Source: Neobacillus driksii (GTDB taxonomy: Bacteria > Bacillota > Bacilli > Bacillales > Cytobacillaceae). Taken from it: DNA of 64,000 bases. Location: contig NZ_JACCBX010000002.1 of NCBI RefSeq assembly GCF_013409995.1, forward strand, positions 225,827 through 289,826, given 5' to 3'. Below, piece after piece: positions 51,573 to 59,990 of this stretch. The notes under the pieces are model-generated. The model ran no database searches and was not told where the DNA came from. It saw only the letters and a list, made by a program, of their open reading frames with translations. Position 1 is the first letter of the stretch. Each line of letters opens with the position of its first letter. The translations under genes and the position numbers were made by a program.

Positions 51573-52811
51573 TTATACTTTTTCTAAGACATGAATACAC
51601 ATGGCAGCTTCTTCGACTCCAATACTGCCGCCGCCATTTTCAGCTAGACCGATTCTTGCCCCAATAACCTGTCTGTTTCCAGCTTCCCCTCTAAGCTGGG
51701 TAACAACTTCGTATATTTGCGCAAGACCGGAAGCTCCAATTGGATGGCCCCTGCTTTCAAGTCCCCCACTTGTATTGATTGGAATGGATCCTCCGAGCGT
51801 TGTCGCACCTGATTCTGCTAGTGCCCCGCCTTCACCCGGGGGGCAAAATCCCATCGCTTCACTTTGGTGCAGTTCACCATAAGCAGTAGCGTCATGTAAC
51901 TCAGCTAAATCAATATCCTGTGGACCTAGCCCTGCTTTTTTATAGGCCTCTTTTGCAAGTCTTTCACCGATATCCTCACCATCAAGGTCTCTGTCTGAAC
52001 CTTGACCATGGACGGAAGCAAGAATTTTTACTGGACGAGATTTTTCAAGTTTTTTCAAAAATCTTTCAGAGCAAACGATAACCGCCGCTGCCCCGTCCCC
52101 AACTGGAGCACACATACTGCGAGTTAAAGGGTAGGTAACAGGACTATCGTTCAGAACATCTTCAATGCTCATCCGATTTTGATACTGTGCTTTTGGATTG
52201 AGGGAAGAGTGAAAATGGTTTTTCGATGCAATTACTGCTAGTTGTCTTTGGTTCGTACCATACTTGCTCATATGCCAACGAGTCATCATCGCGTAAACAT
52301 CCATAAAAACACTTCTTCCAGCCCCAGGTGGTGATTCTTCCTGAGGGAGTGCAACCTCTAGGTTCTTTCCATAATCCAATAACAAATTGATCTGTCTATC
52401 AAAGTTCTCTACATCCATACAGCTTGAGTAGGCGGATAAAGATTTTGCTTTGTCTGGGTTCGTTAACTTTTCAGAACCGACAGCGATGGCGACATCATAC
52501 ACGCCAGCTCGAATTCCGGTATATGCTAGGTGCAGAGCAGTTGAGGCTCCTGCACAAGCATTTTCCACATTTGTTACAGGAATCTTATCAATCCCCATCC
52601 CCCTGAAAATCACCTGACCACGAATCGAGTGCTGCTTATCAAACATTCCCCAAAAAGTATTTGAGAAAAAGCCAGCCTGTAAATCTTCTGCGCTAATTCC
52701 TGCGTCCTCCAAGGATTGCTGTATTACGTGTTCTGCCATGGTCCTAACTGTCTCTCCGGGATACTTACCAAATTTGTTCATCCCAATGCCGATAATATAA
52801 ACATCCTGCAT
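51573..52811 (-). CDS. SCP2-type thiolase (acetyl-CoA acetyltransferase / lipid-transfer protein)
   Basis: 412-residue thiolase-fold protein of the SCPx group. Nucleophile cysteine in VENACAGASTALHLA near residue 85, ELHDATAYGELHQSEAMG near 310, and NTSGGLESRGHPIGASGLAQIYE near 345. The second cysteine region of classic thiolases is replaced by GLAENGGGSIG. SCPx-type thiolases often cleave methyl-branched or sterol-derived 3-ketoacyl-CoA. No DUF35 partner gene is adjacent. First gene of the long operon; AGGAGG before the ATG at about 11 bases. Confidence 0.92.
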   Translation of the reverse strand: MQDVYIIGIGMNKFGKYPGETVRTMAEHVIQQSLEDAGISAEDLQAGFFSNTFWGMFDKQHSIRGQVIFRGMGIDKIPVTNVENACAGASTALHLAYTGIRAGVYDVAIAVGSEKLTNPDKAKSLSAYSSCMDVENFDRQINLLLDYGKNLEVALPQEESPPGAGRSVFMDVYAMMTRWHMSKYGTNQRQLAVIASKNHFHSSLNPKAQYQNRMSIEDVLNDSPVTYPLTRSMCAPVGDGAAAVIVCSERFLKKLEKSRPVKILASVHGQGSDRDLDGEDIGERLAKEAYKKAGLGPQDIDLAELHDATAYGELHQSEAMGFCPPGEGGALAESGATTLGGSIPINTSGGLESRGHPIGASGLAQIYEVVTQLRGEAGNRQVIGARIGLAENGGGSIGVEEAAMCIHVLEKV

Positions 52812-52900
52812 ATTATTGCTAACCTCCTATTGACTATTTGTTTTGTTTACTTCCTATGTACCTAGGATTTATAAAATTGCACCAGCTACTACTCTAGTAC

Positions 52901-53515
52901 TTAGGCTTTGAGCTTAAAAACCGCTTTATAGCAAAAGTCCGTTAAAGATTCAGCAGTCATTTCTATTTCCCTAGGACTAGATGGCTGCCACATTATGTAA
53001 TTTCCATAACCTTCAAACATACAAGCAAGTGCACGAATTGTAACATCGACATTCATATTATGGCAGTATCCCTTTTTCATAGAGCCTTTAATATCACGCT
53101 CAATCCTTTTAAATAACCTCTCACTCAGTTCCAACCATTTTTCTTTATAATGGTGGTTGACCATCATCGCTTCATTTAAGGCTAGGAGTATCCCTCTGTT
53201 TTGATAATAAAAATCTAATATTCTACGAGCTTCATCTTTCATCGTTTCATAAAGGTTTTCCGGCAAGGTTTTGGGCTCTATATTGTGTTTAACCTTTTCG
53301 AAAAGTTCGTCTACTAATTGATCTAGGAGGTTATTTTTATTTTTAAAGTAATGGTAAAAGGTTCCATGTCCTACATTAGCTCTTGTCGTGATGTCTTTGA
53401 CAGTCGCTTTCATGTAACCGATTTCAGAAAACACTTCAATAGCGCTTAACATGATTTGATTCTGATTGAGTGTAATGTGCCGGTTTACTATTATTGCCTC
53501 CTGAGATTTCGCCAT
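52901..53515 (-). CDS. TetR-family regulator, paralogue A of the catabolic cluster
   Basis: 204 residues. N-terminal helix-turn-helix: IMLSAIEVFSEIGYMKATVKDITTRANVGHGTFYHYF about 20-57, with a ligand-binding C-terminal half containing RRILDFYYQNRGILLALNEAM and LFKRIERDIKGSMKKGYCHN. It shares most of its length with the regulator at 55873 (identical runs include FKRIERDIKGS and VDVTIRAL), so the two arose by duplication. Probably senses an acyl-CoA of the pathway. Palindromic site upstream at 53557. Confidence 0.92.
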   Translation of the reverse strand: MAKSQEAIIVNRHITLNQNQIMLSAIEVFSEIGYMKATVKDITTRANVGHGTFYHYFKNKNNLLDQLVDELFEKVKHNIEPKTLPENLYETMKDEARRILDFYYQNRGILLALNEAMMVNHHYKEKWLELSERLFKRIERDIKGSMKKGYCHNMNVDVTIRALACMFEGYGNYIMWQPSSPREIEMTAESLTDFCYKAVFKLKA

Positions 53516-53556
53516 ATTATTAACTCCTATTTTTCATAATTTTTACCTTTATAAAC

Positions 53557-53584
53557 ATTGTAGTCATATATGACACGAATGTCA
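53557..53584. promoter_or_regulatory. Operator-like palindrome upstream of TetR paralogue A
   Basis: ATTGTAGTCATATATGAC followed by ACGAATGTCAATAT. GTCATATATGAC (53563-53574) is a perfect palindrome and GACA-N4-TGTC overlaps it. Nearly the same sequence stands upstream of TetR paralogue B and, in part, upstream of the ligase. Confidence 0.6.
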
Positions 53585-53646
53585 ATATAAACTGACAATT
53601 CAAAAATATAAAAATTTTTATCTATTCTTTAGTATTCAAAGATAAC

Positions 53647-53684
53647 AAAAATAGGGTGTTCCAACTTTGGAACACCCTATTTTT
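53647..53684 (-). terminator. Strong terminator after the acyl-CoA ligase
   Basis: An 18-base perfect stem (AAAAATAGGGTGTTCCAA and complement) with a 2-base loop and T run. It ends the ligase transcript before TetR paralogue A. Confidence 0.92.
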
Positions 53685-53689
53685 GCGTC

Positions 53690-55339
53690 TTATATTGTTA
53701 AATTGGTTCCCTGTTCTACTTCACCATTTTTGACCATTTCTTGCAGCTTAAATTTTTGGATTTTCCCTGCCGCAGTTTTTGGAAATTCTTTAACGAAGTA
53801 CCAATTCCTTGGTCTCTTAAAGCCAGCCATATTGGCTTTACAGTATTCTGTAAGTTCAGATTCTGTCGGCAGATCATCAAAGGAAGTTGGGATGATAAGC
53901 GCCGTGACTTGTTCACCCCAATATTCATCCGGCATGCCAACTACTGCAATATCGGCAACCTTAGGGTGGTCTCGCAACAGCGATTCTACTTCACTTGGAT
54001 AAATATTGACACCGCCTCGGATAATCATATCCTTTAAACGCCCTTTTATTTTTATAAAACCTCTTTCATCCATGGAGCCAATATCGCCTGAATGCAGCCA
54101 GCCATCGTCATTAAGGGTAGTGGCTGTCTGTTCCGGCATATTGTAGTAGCCAACCATTGTTTGATACCCACGACAGCAAATCTCCCCATCCATACCAAGT
54201 GGAAGCACTTCTCCGGTTGCAGGATCAGCAATCTTGACTTCAATATGCGGATATGGCTGCCCAATTGTTTCTGCCTGGTCTTCAGGGGAATCATCAAGAT
54301 GCGTTTGCGTTGTTCCACCATGCATCTCGGTTTGACCACAAACAATCGACATCCCACAGCCAAGTTCTTCTTTAACCCGTCTAACTAAATAAGGTTCAAC
54401 CTTAGAGGCACCAGAAAGTAGAGATTTAAAGGTTGAGAGATTGTATTTTTTTCGATCAGGATGATTTAAGATTGCTTCGACCATTGTTGGTACTAGTAGT
54501 GCGAAGGACCCTCTCTCTTTCTCAATCAACTCAAGGAATAATCCTGGGTCGAACGCATTTACGAGTACATGAGTGCCTCGTTGTTGAAGGGTTCCGAGTA
54601 CAGCAAACCCACAGCCGCCCATATGAACAAGTGGCATAACATTCACCCATACACCGCCGACTTCCATTCCGGCACGTTCAGCCATAAATTTAGTAGAGTT
54701 GGTTATGCCTTTATTGTGAAGGATGGCACCCTTGGATTTACCAGTTGTTCCTGAGGTATACATGATGACAAAAGGATCTTCCGGCTTTACTACTGGAAAA
54801 ATGGTTGATTGACTGCCGCAATTGATGAATTCCTCAAAATTCGTAAAACGAATCACTTCCCGCAGTAAAGGTAAATTTTTGCGAACATTGGTAACCGCCT
54901 CGAGCATGTTATAGCCACGGTATTCATCAACAAGGAAGATTCCAGCTGCTTCTGAATGACGTATCAAATAATCTAGTTCTTTTTCCCTTAACGCAGGGTT
55001 AACAGTCACTAAGGTGACTCCTGCAATGGCACAGCCAAATTCAATCAGTACCCATTCCACTTCATTTGGAGCCCAAACCGCTACACGTTCCCCAGGCTTA
55101 AATTTTGTAAGCAATGCAGAAGCAACTCGCTCAGAATCAGCTAGCAACTGACTGTATGTCCATCTTCTGCGTTTTGCAGGATCCGCACCCCCTTCGACTA
55201 ATGCAATCCGGTCAGGAACTTCCGCTGTAACCTCCCTTAATACTTGAGCAACAGTCCAATCGTTTAATGGAAGTGAAGTATCAGCCGGCCAGTAAGACTC
55301 CTTTAATACGGTAGAATGATATACCTCGTGTTTCGCCAA
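53690..55339 (-). CDS. AMP-forming acyl-CoA ligase
   Basis: Activates a carboxylic acid to its CoA thioester with ATP, 549 residues. P-loop-like YTSGTTGKSKGA near residue 190, GQTEMHGG near 340, the hinge region DGWLHSGDIG and GRLKDMIIRGGVNIYPSEVE near 440-460, and the C-terminal catalytic lysine in FPKTAAGKIQKF near 525. The frame is open to an ATG at 55360, but that has no ribosome site, while GGGAGAGG lies six bases before a TTG at 55339, which is therefore the likely start. Substrate class is not readable from sequence; linked to the radical dehydratase cluster. Confidence 0.94.
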   Translation of the reverse strand: MAKHEVYHSTVLKESYWPADTSLPLNDWTVAQVLREVTAEVPDRIALVEGGADPAKRRRWTYSQLLADSERVASALLTKFKPGERVAVWAPNEVEWVLIEFGCAIAGVTLVTVNPALREKELDYLIRHSEAAGIFLVDEYRGYNMLEAVTNVRKNLPLLREVIRFTNFEEFINCGSQSTIFPVVKPEDPFVIMYTSGTTGKSKGAILHNKGITNSTKFMAERAGMEVGGVWVNVMPLVHMGGCGFAVLGTLQQRGTHVLVNAFDPGLFLELIEKERGSFALLVPTMVEAILNHPDRKKYNLSTFKSLLSGASKVEPYLVRRVKEELGCGMSIVCGQTEMHGGTTQTHLDDSPEDQAETIGQPYPHIEVKIADPATGEVLPLGMDGEICCRGYQTMVGYYNMPEQTATTLNDDGWLHSGDIGSMDERGFIKIKGRLKDMIIRGGVNIYPSEVESLLRDHPKVADIAVVGMPDEYWGEQVTALIIPTSFDDLPTESELTEYCKANMAGFKRPRNWYFVKEFPKTAAGKIQKFKLQEMVKNGEVEQGTNLTI

Positions 55340-55360
55340 ATTAATCCTCTCCCTTTGCAT

Positions 55361-55810
55361 CCATTTAATAAGACTCCATTCACATTGTAGAATCTATAGG
55401 TGCACAAAAAACGAATTTATGGATTCACTACATTTGGACTCAGTTCATTATGCAGACTACTAAGTATGGTTTAAATAGTGTTGCCTATGTGCAGTTATGA
55501 TAACGGTGACACTAAACTAAAAATATGGTCGACCGTTTTCACATCACGATTATAGAGCTGTTGAATTTATTCCTCACCTCCTTTAATGTTCGCCAGCTTA
55601 GTCCTATTTTCCTTTTAATTTTCTAATAATGACAATAATATCGAATATGACTACATTGTCATAATTAGATAAAAAGAATCAAATAAACTTCAATAATAGT
55701 TCTTACTACCCCTAAATATATTGAAGTTCATTTGTCCACTGAATGCTAATATTCAATTGTAAGCGCATACAAATAATTTGAATTCCTCCCTCAAAAGACA
55801 TCCCCCATAA
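55361..55810. other. Gene-free regulatory stretch upstream of the ligase
   Basis: About 450 AT-rich bases without a credible ORF. It contains the operator-like element at 55631-55662 and presumably the ligase promoter; nothing else could be recognised. Confidence 0.5.
55631..55662 (-). promoter_or_regulatory. Third copy of the TetR operator-like element, upstream of the ligase
   Basis: Minus strand ACAATGTAGTCATATTCG followed by TATTATTGTC. The core TGTAGTCATAT agrees with the sites at 53557 and 56516, and the downstream TGTC half is also present. It lies about 300 bases before the ligase start. Confidence 0.5.
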
Positions 55811-55849
55811 AGAATAAGCAACAAAAGGATTAACTTCGCTGCTTATTCT
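55811..55849 (-). terminator. Terminator after TetR paralogue B
   Basis: Minus strand AGAATAAGCA and TGCTTATTCT arms with a 19-base loop, then TTATGGG; a weak T run. Confidence 0.55.
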
Positions 55850-55872
55850 GGCTATCTAATAAATCAAATACA

Positions 55873-56478
55873 TTATTCCTTAAATACAGCTTTATAACAC
55901 AAATCTGTCAATGATTGAGCAACCTCTTGTATTTCTGCTGGAGTCACTGGCTGTACCATCAAATGATGACCATAACCCTCAAACATACATGTTAAAGCTC
56001 GGATCGTGACGTCAACATTAACATCGTGACAGTATCCTTTTTGGATTGAACCTTTGATATCGCGCTCGATTCGCTTAAATAGGCTTTCACTAATTTTTAG
56101 CCATTGTTCCTCAAATTGTCTGTCCACCATCAGCGCTTCTTTTAATGCCAGCAAAATGCTGCTGTTATTCACGTAATATTCAAGAATTCTTTGTGCTTCA
56201 TATTTCATTCTCTCGTAAACCGTTAACTGCATATTCTTTGGCTGGACATAATCATCCACTTTCTCCGCCAGTTCATCTACCAGCTTACTTAGAAGGTCCT
56301 GCTTATTTTTAAAATAATGATAGAAGGTTCCATGCCCCACATCCGCACGTGAAGTAATATCATTCACAGTCGTTTTCATGTAGCCCAATTCAGAAAAAGA
56401 CTCCAAAGCACCGCTCACAATCTGCTCACGTATATATGCCTTACGACGATCGGTTCTTGAATAATTTTCAGATTTCAT
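55873..56478 (-). CDS. TetR-family regulator, paralogue B of the catabolic cluster
   Basis: 201 residues, helix-turn-helix SGALESFSELGYMKTTVNDITSRADVGHGTFYHYFKNK about 22-60. More than half of its residues match paralogue A at 52901, including LVDEL, FKRIERDIKGS, QKGYCHDVNVDVTIRALTCMFEGYG (here with one to three changes). The ligand domains differ most around 75-120, so the two may bind different acyl-CoA intermediates. AGGAG ribosome site; own operator-like site at 56516. Confidence 0.92.
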   Translation of the reverse strand: MKSENYSRTDRRKAYIREQIVSGALESFSELGYMKTTVNDITSRADVGHGTFYHYFKNKQDLLSKLVDELAEKVDDYVQPKNMQLTVYERMKYEAQRILEYYVNNSSILLALKEALMVDRQFEEQWLKISESLFKRIERDIKGSIQKGYCHDVNVDVTIRALTCMFEGYGHHLMVQPVTPAEIQEVAQSLTDLCYKAVFKE

Positions 56479-56515
56479 ATTATTCTCCTATTTGAATCAG
56501 ATTTCTATATATAAA

Positions 56516-56543
56516 ATTGTAGTCACTTATGACTAATGTGTCA
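56516..56543. promoter_or_regulatory. Operator-like palindrome upstream of TetR paralogue B
   Basis: ATTGTAGTCACTTATGACT followed by AATGTGTCAATAT. AGTCA-CTTA-TGACT is an inverted repeat. The first ten bases are identical to the site at 53557 and the spacing to the TGTCAATAT half is alike. Confidence 0.6.
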
Positions 56544-56709
56544 ATATATAAAAACTATTCAGAAAATTATTTTTGCACTCATTTGCTAAATCAATAAGGT
56601 AAAACAAAAGCCACTTACCATTAAAGTAAACGACTTTTTCTTTCTAATCATTCAGTTCCCATTGTAACTCCGAGTGACGTTAAAGAACCCAAGCATTTTT
56701 TATTCAATT

Positions 56710-57462
56710 TTAATCTTCAACTTTTTGTGTGTAATATTGATAACCAAGGTATTGATAGTTTTGCCTCTTATACATTTCTTTTGGGGTATCCTGACCATCT
56801 GCAACAAGGATGACGGTCTTATCATGAAATGTATCCATCACAAATTTTTGAATCCTGGTGCCGATTCCTTTCTTTTGGAAAGCTTCATCCACACCTAAAT
56901 TATCAATTTCAGCTGTATCCTTCGAAATAATGACATCCACTGTACCTGCTGGAGTTCCTTTATATAAAGCAAGCAGCTGCATAAAATTCGGGTTCTCATA
57001 AATCCACTTATTTAACTCAACCTTTTGATTGGCGAAATTGCTCCCAAACACGATATCTTGCTGATATTGTAAAGCAAGAAATGATTTCAAATTTTGATTT
57101 GTTACAATTTGAACCTCAATGTCAGGGTGATCCTTTACCTTTGGAAAATGATTCGGTTCAATTGAATATAATTCTAGAAAACCAATATCATAATTTTTCT
57201 GATTTAAGTAATTCACTAACTTAGCAGGGATCTTTTCATTGACAGGAAATTTAAACTTCACATGCTTTTGACCATTTTTTCGATGGAAATCTCGTAAATA
57301 ACGTTCTGCCTCTTTAAATTCTTCTAGTGCAGGAAAGGTTTTAAACTCAATATAATTACTATCATATCGCGATAACATTTCAGGAAAATGGTAGTGTTTG
57401 TATAGACTATTTTCAGCTGCGACATGACTATGAATAAAAATATTATCAAATGTAATTTGCAT
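56710..57462 (-). CDS. GNAT-family N-acetyltransferase
   Basis: 250 residues with an N-terminal half of unknown fold (DUF5613-like, residues 1-110) and a C-terminal GNAT domain. Acetyl-CoA binding motif GVDEAFQKKGIGTRIQKFVMD near 195 is clear; GTPAGTVDVIISKDTAEIDNLG precedes it. Substrate not determinable. AAGGGG before the ATG. Transcribed in the same direction as the Nudix gene upstream (40 bases apart), so possibly co-transcribed. Confidence 0.87.
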   Translation of the reverse strand: MQITFDNIFIHSHVAAENSLYKHYHFPEMLSRYDSNYIEFKTFPALEEFKEAERYLRDFHRKNGQKHVKFKFPVNEKIPAKLVNYLNQKNYDIGFLELYSIEPNHFPKVKDHPDIEVQIVTNQNLKSFLALQYQQDIVFGSNFANQKVELNKWIYENPNFMQLLALYKGTPAGTVDVIISKDTAEIDNLGVDEAFQKKGIGTRIQKFVMDTFHDKTVILVADGQDTPKEMYKRQNYQYLGYQYYTQKVED

Positions 57463-57502
57463 GAATGCTTTCCCCTTTTGTCATCGTTTAACTAGTATTT
57501 TT

Positions 57503-58285
57503 TTATAATTCCTTAAGCAATTTAATTAAATCCTCTCTTGTAACTGACATCTTTAAGACACCGCTTTTTTGAAAATCAATGATAGCTTGAAGGGTAAGAA
57601 TAGTTGGTGGTGCAAGTTTTATTTTTTTATGTCGAAACGCAGTTAATGCTTCTTCCGGCTTAAACCAGCTCGCTCCATCAATTTCCTTTTCATCTGGTTC
57701 TGGGCTTTGTCCTGGTGGAAGTTTTGCTAGAAAAAAACGGGTATCAAAACGAATCGGACTTTCCTCGGGTGTAGTTATTTGTCCGATATACGTTAAACAT
57801 CGAGGATCAAAATAGACTCTTTCCTGCTCTAACACTCGAACAAAAGGTATTTCACCACTTACAAGATCATTTCGATATTTCATTTCTTTTTCCTTTGGCA
57901 ATAAAACCGGGAAACCATCAGTCGTATTACCCAGCAATATCCCAACTTCTTCAAACAATTCTCTAGCTGCAGCAATATAATGGGAAAGACTAATAGAAAG
58001 ATGTACTTCATCACTTTTTATATAATCATTTTCAACCAATAGATCATGACTTTCTACGGCTCCTCCTGGGAAAACGTGAAATCCACCCATAAACTTCATG
58101 GTGACGGGTCGTTTTGTTAAATACACCCTTGATAATTCGTCCATCAATACTACGGTTGCGGCTGGTTTTGGAGTTGCAGCCATCAACGTTCCAATTTTTA
58201 GGTCCATACGGTTTTGAATGAGATCCTTTTTAACCTTACCTTGGGGCAATAGTTCAGTAGGATTCTTCTTGTTTATATATTCCAT
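57503..58285 (-). CDS. Nudix hydrolase with insertion in the Nudix box
   Basis: Hydrolase of nucleoside diphosphate-linked compounds (perhaps CoA-type, as in NUDT7/NUDT19-like proteins). MKFMGGFHVFPGGAVESHD begins the Nudix box and AARELFEEVGILLG (REx2EExG) ends it, separated by about 20 extra residues. The frame is open to an ATG at 58486, but that codon is only three bases from AAGGG; the ATG at 58285 follows AGGAGGTG at 6 bases and gives 260 residues. The 67 upstream codons are coding-like, so a longer form cannot be excluded. Confidence 0.83.
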   Translation of the reverse strand: MEYINKKNPTELLPQGKVKKDLIQNRMDLKIGTLMAATPKPAATVVLMDELSRVYLTKRPVTMKFMGGFHVFPGGAVESHDLLVENDYIKSDEVHLSISLSHYIAAARELFEEVGILLGNTTDGFPVLLPKEKEMKYRNDLVSGEIPFVRVLEQERVYFDPRCLTYIGQITTPEESPIRFDTRFFLAKLPPGQSPEPDEKEIDGASWFKPEEALTAFRHKKIKLAPPTILTLQAIIDFQKSGVLKMSVTREDLIKLLKEL

Positions 58286-58599
58286 ATCCAGCACCTCCTC
58301 ATTTACATCGAAACCTTGTAATCCTGATTCAGCGATTACCTCCTCCAGGGTCATGGCATTACCGCCTCTTGTGATGTTCGTTAACTCTTCATCGACTCCT
58401 GCCACCCTGCACTCTATTCGGAGTACACGTCCATTTTTTAATATGTGTTTTCTACATAACAACTCTAATATCAAATAATCGGTCATGTACCCTTATTTTA
58501 CTATAATGGGTACACAATGTATTCTTCTTGTTTACCTTTCTTCAGCTCTAGTATAAAAATTGCTCTACCTTTAGAAAGGGTTGCTAACTTTAATATGAC

Positions 58600-59040
58600 T
58601 TTAGCTGGATTTTAAATTACTTCTATATTTACTAGAAGGAATTGGCGCAGACCCGTACCTCTCAGGACCGAATCATAAATCATGCCAGGACAATCCTTTT
58701 CTCCAATTTATGGACCTAGTTGAAAAGGGAATGACTATTCCGCCAATATTCTCATACTCACAAAACCAGTCAGGGTATTTTTCATGTAGTCGAGATTCTA
58801 TTTTTGATTTTTTTCACCCAATAGAAGCCCAACAGTTGGCCGTTCTTTCATGATTAACAATTGGAAAACTATATCCTCGGGGATTTCCAGTTCTTTTATA
58901 AGGGAGGACGATGCAAGGATTTCAAACGGAGCCTGAAAATAATTATTATGCAGCAACAAGGATTCATCTTTTATTACGAGCTTACTTTCTGTCTCTTTCA
59001 TACCAAACTTGGTATTAATGCTCGTTATTAGTTGGGGCAT
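58600..59040 (-). pseudogene. YheC/YheD-family (ATP-grasp, spore coat-associated) gene fragment
   Basis: An 80-residue intact N-terminus (59040-58798) ends ERPTVGLLLGEKNQK. Beyond the stop the reading continues in shifted frames on the same strand: SRLHEKYPDWFCEYENIGG, then IVIPFSTRSINWRKRIV, and after further changes RYGSAPIPSSKYRSN. This order (GxLLGE, YExxGG, IxW, then W.YG.xPxPSxxYRR) is that of YheC/YheD proteins, by my recollection of the family. A frameshift at an A-run, stop codons and loss of the ATP-grasp domain mark it as dead. It follows the glycosyltransferase at 59015 with a 26-base overlap. Confidence 0.6.
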
Positions 59041-59749
59041 TCACTATTTCCCCGAAGTTTTCTGTACGTGTATATAATCTTGATGTTTTCCATAGATATT
59101 TACTTGAAGGGCGCCATGTATGGGATTGAGCATGATTTCTTAATATCGCGAAGTTATAGCAGCTTGAAGAGTAAATTTTAAGTCCCTTTTTTTGGCATCT
59201 TTTTAGGAAGTGCAGACATTCGCCAAGATTTTTCTTCCCAAATGGAATTAATTGAAGCAGCTTTTTTGTAGTAAAGATCGTTGCTCCTTGCAGGATGCTA
59301 ACCTCACGTTTTTCCCTTCCAGGAAACCTCAGCCTTAACTCCTTTTCATGAATTAAATACATAAAACACGTTCGTTTTCCAACAACATCTGCGTTAAATT
59401 GTTTCAACGTTGTGATTGCTTCTGTTAAATACAATGGACCATAATAATCGTCATCGTCCATTTTGGCAATGTAGGTATATTTTGCTTTCTCTACTCCGAA
59501 GTTTAAACAATCCCCAAGAGATGTTTCTTCAGATAACTGAAAAACAGATACCTTTTCATAAACAGTGGCTTTTTTCTTCCAAGTTTCAAGATCCATATTA
59601 TCATTGTTTAATATAATGATAAGCTCTTTTTCCTTCCACAGTTGTCGTTCATAGTTAGCAAATATGGTATCGAAAGATTCAGGTCGATTTGTTGCTAAGA
59701 TGATGGATATTGGCTCTTCGGCAATCATCGATTCATCCTCTTTATTCAT
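59015..59749 (-). CDS. Family 2 glycosyltransferase
   Basis: 244-residue GT-A fold enzyme. ISIILATNRPESFDTIFANYERQ at the N-terminus (nucleotide-sugar region), IIILNNDNMD near 45, and the DXD-type metal site AKMDDDDYYGPLYL near 98. The long open frame to 59902 lacks a ribosome site at its start, while GGGAGG is 9 bases before the ATG at 59749. Similar proteins occur in spore-surface polysaccharide clusters near YheC/YheD genes. Acceptor unknown. Confidence 0.82.
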   Translation of the reverse strand: MNKEDESMIAEEPISIILATNRPESFDTIFANYERQLWKEKELIIILNNDNMDLETWKKKATVYEKVSVFQLSEETSLGDCLNFGVEKAKYTYIAKMDDDDYYGPLYLTEAITTLKQFNADVVGKRTCFMYLIHEKELRLRFPGREKREVSILQGATIFTTKKLLQLIPFGKKNLGECLHFLKRCQKKGLKIYSSSCYNFAILRNHAQSHTWRPSSKYLWKTSRLYTRTENFGEIVNAPTNNEH

Positions 59750-59990
59750 TTGACTATTCCTCCCAAACCCTCTTTTGTATAATTCACGTTCCGTGCTTTG
59801 ATTAAAATAATCTCTCCTAGTGGAGACTTTCCAAACAATCCTTACCGATAATATATGTTTCTTAACCCATATCACTCTTATGCGTTCCCAGGAGATAACC
59901 AATAAAAAGACAAGCCTCTAACTTTGGAATGCACTTCTCCATAAAGGAAAAGAAACTCATACATCAATTGGAATAAGCTTTTCAATGTAA

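Noticed and set aside
46954..55339. A four-subunit class I benzoyl-CoA reductase
   Set aside because: That enzyme needs two different ATPase subunits; only one activator gene is present, so the three-gene dehydratase type is at least as likely.
58618..58860. Plus-strand open reading resembling a WbqC-family C-terminus (segment GIGADPYLSGPNHKS)
   Set aside because: It has no start codon or ribosome site, and the opposite strand continues the YheC/YheD reading of the 80-codon fragment with several matching motifs, which explains the region better.
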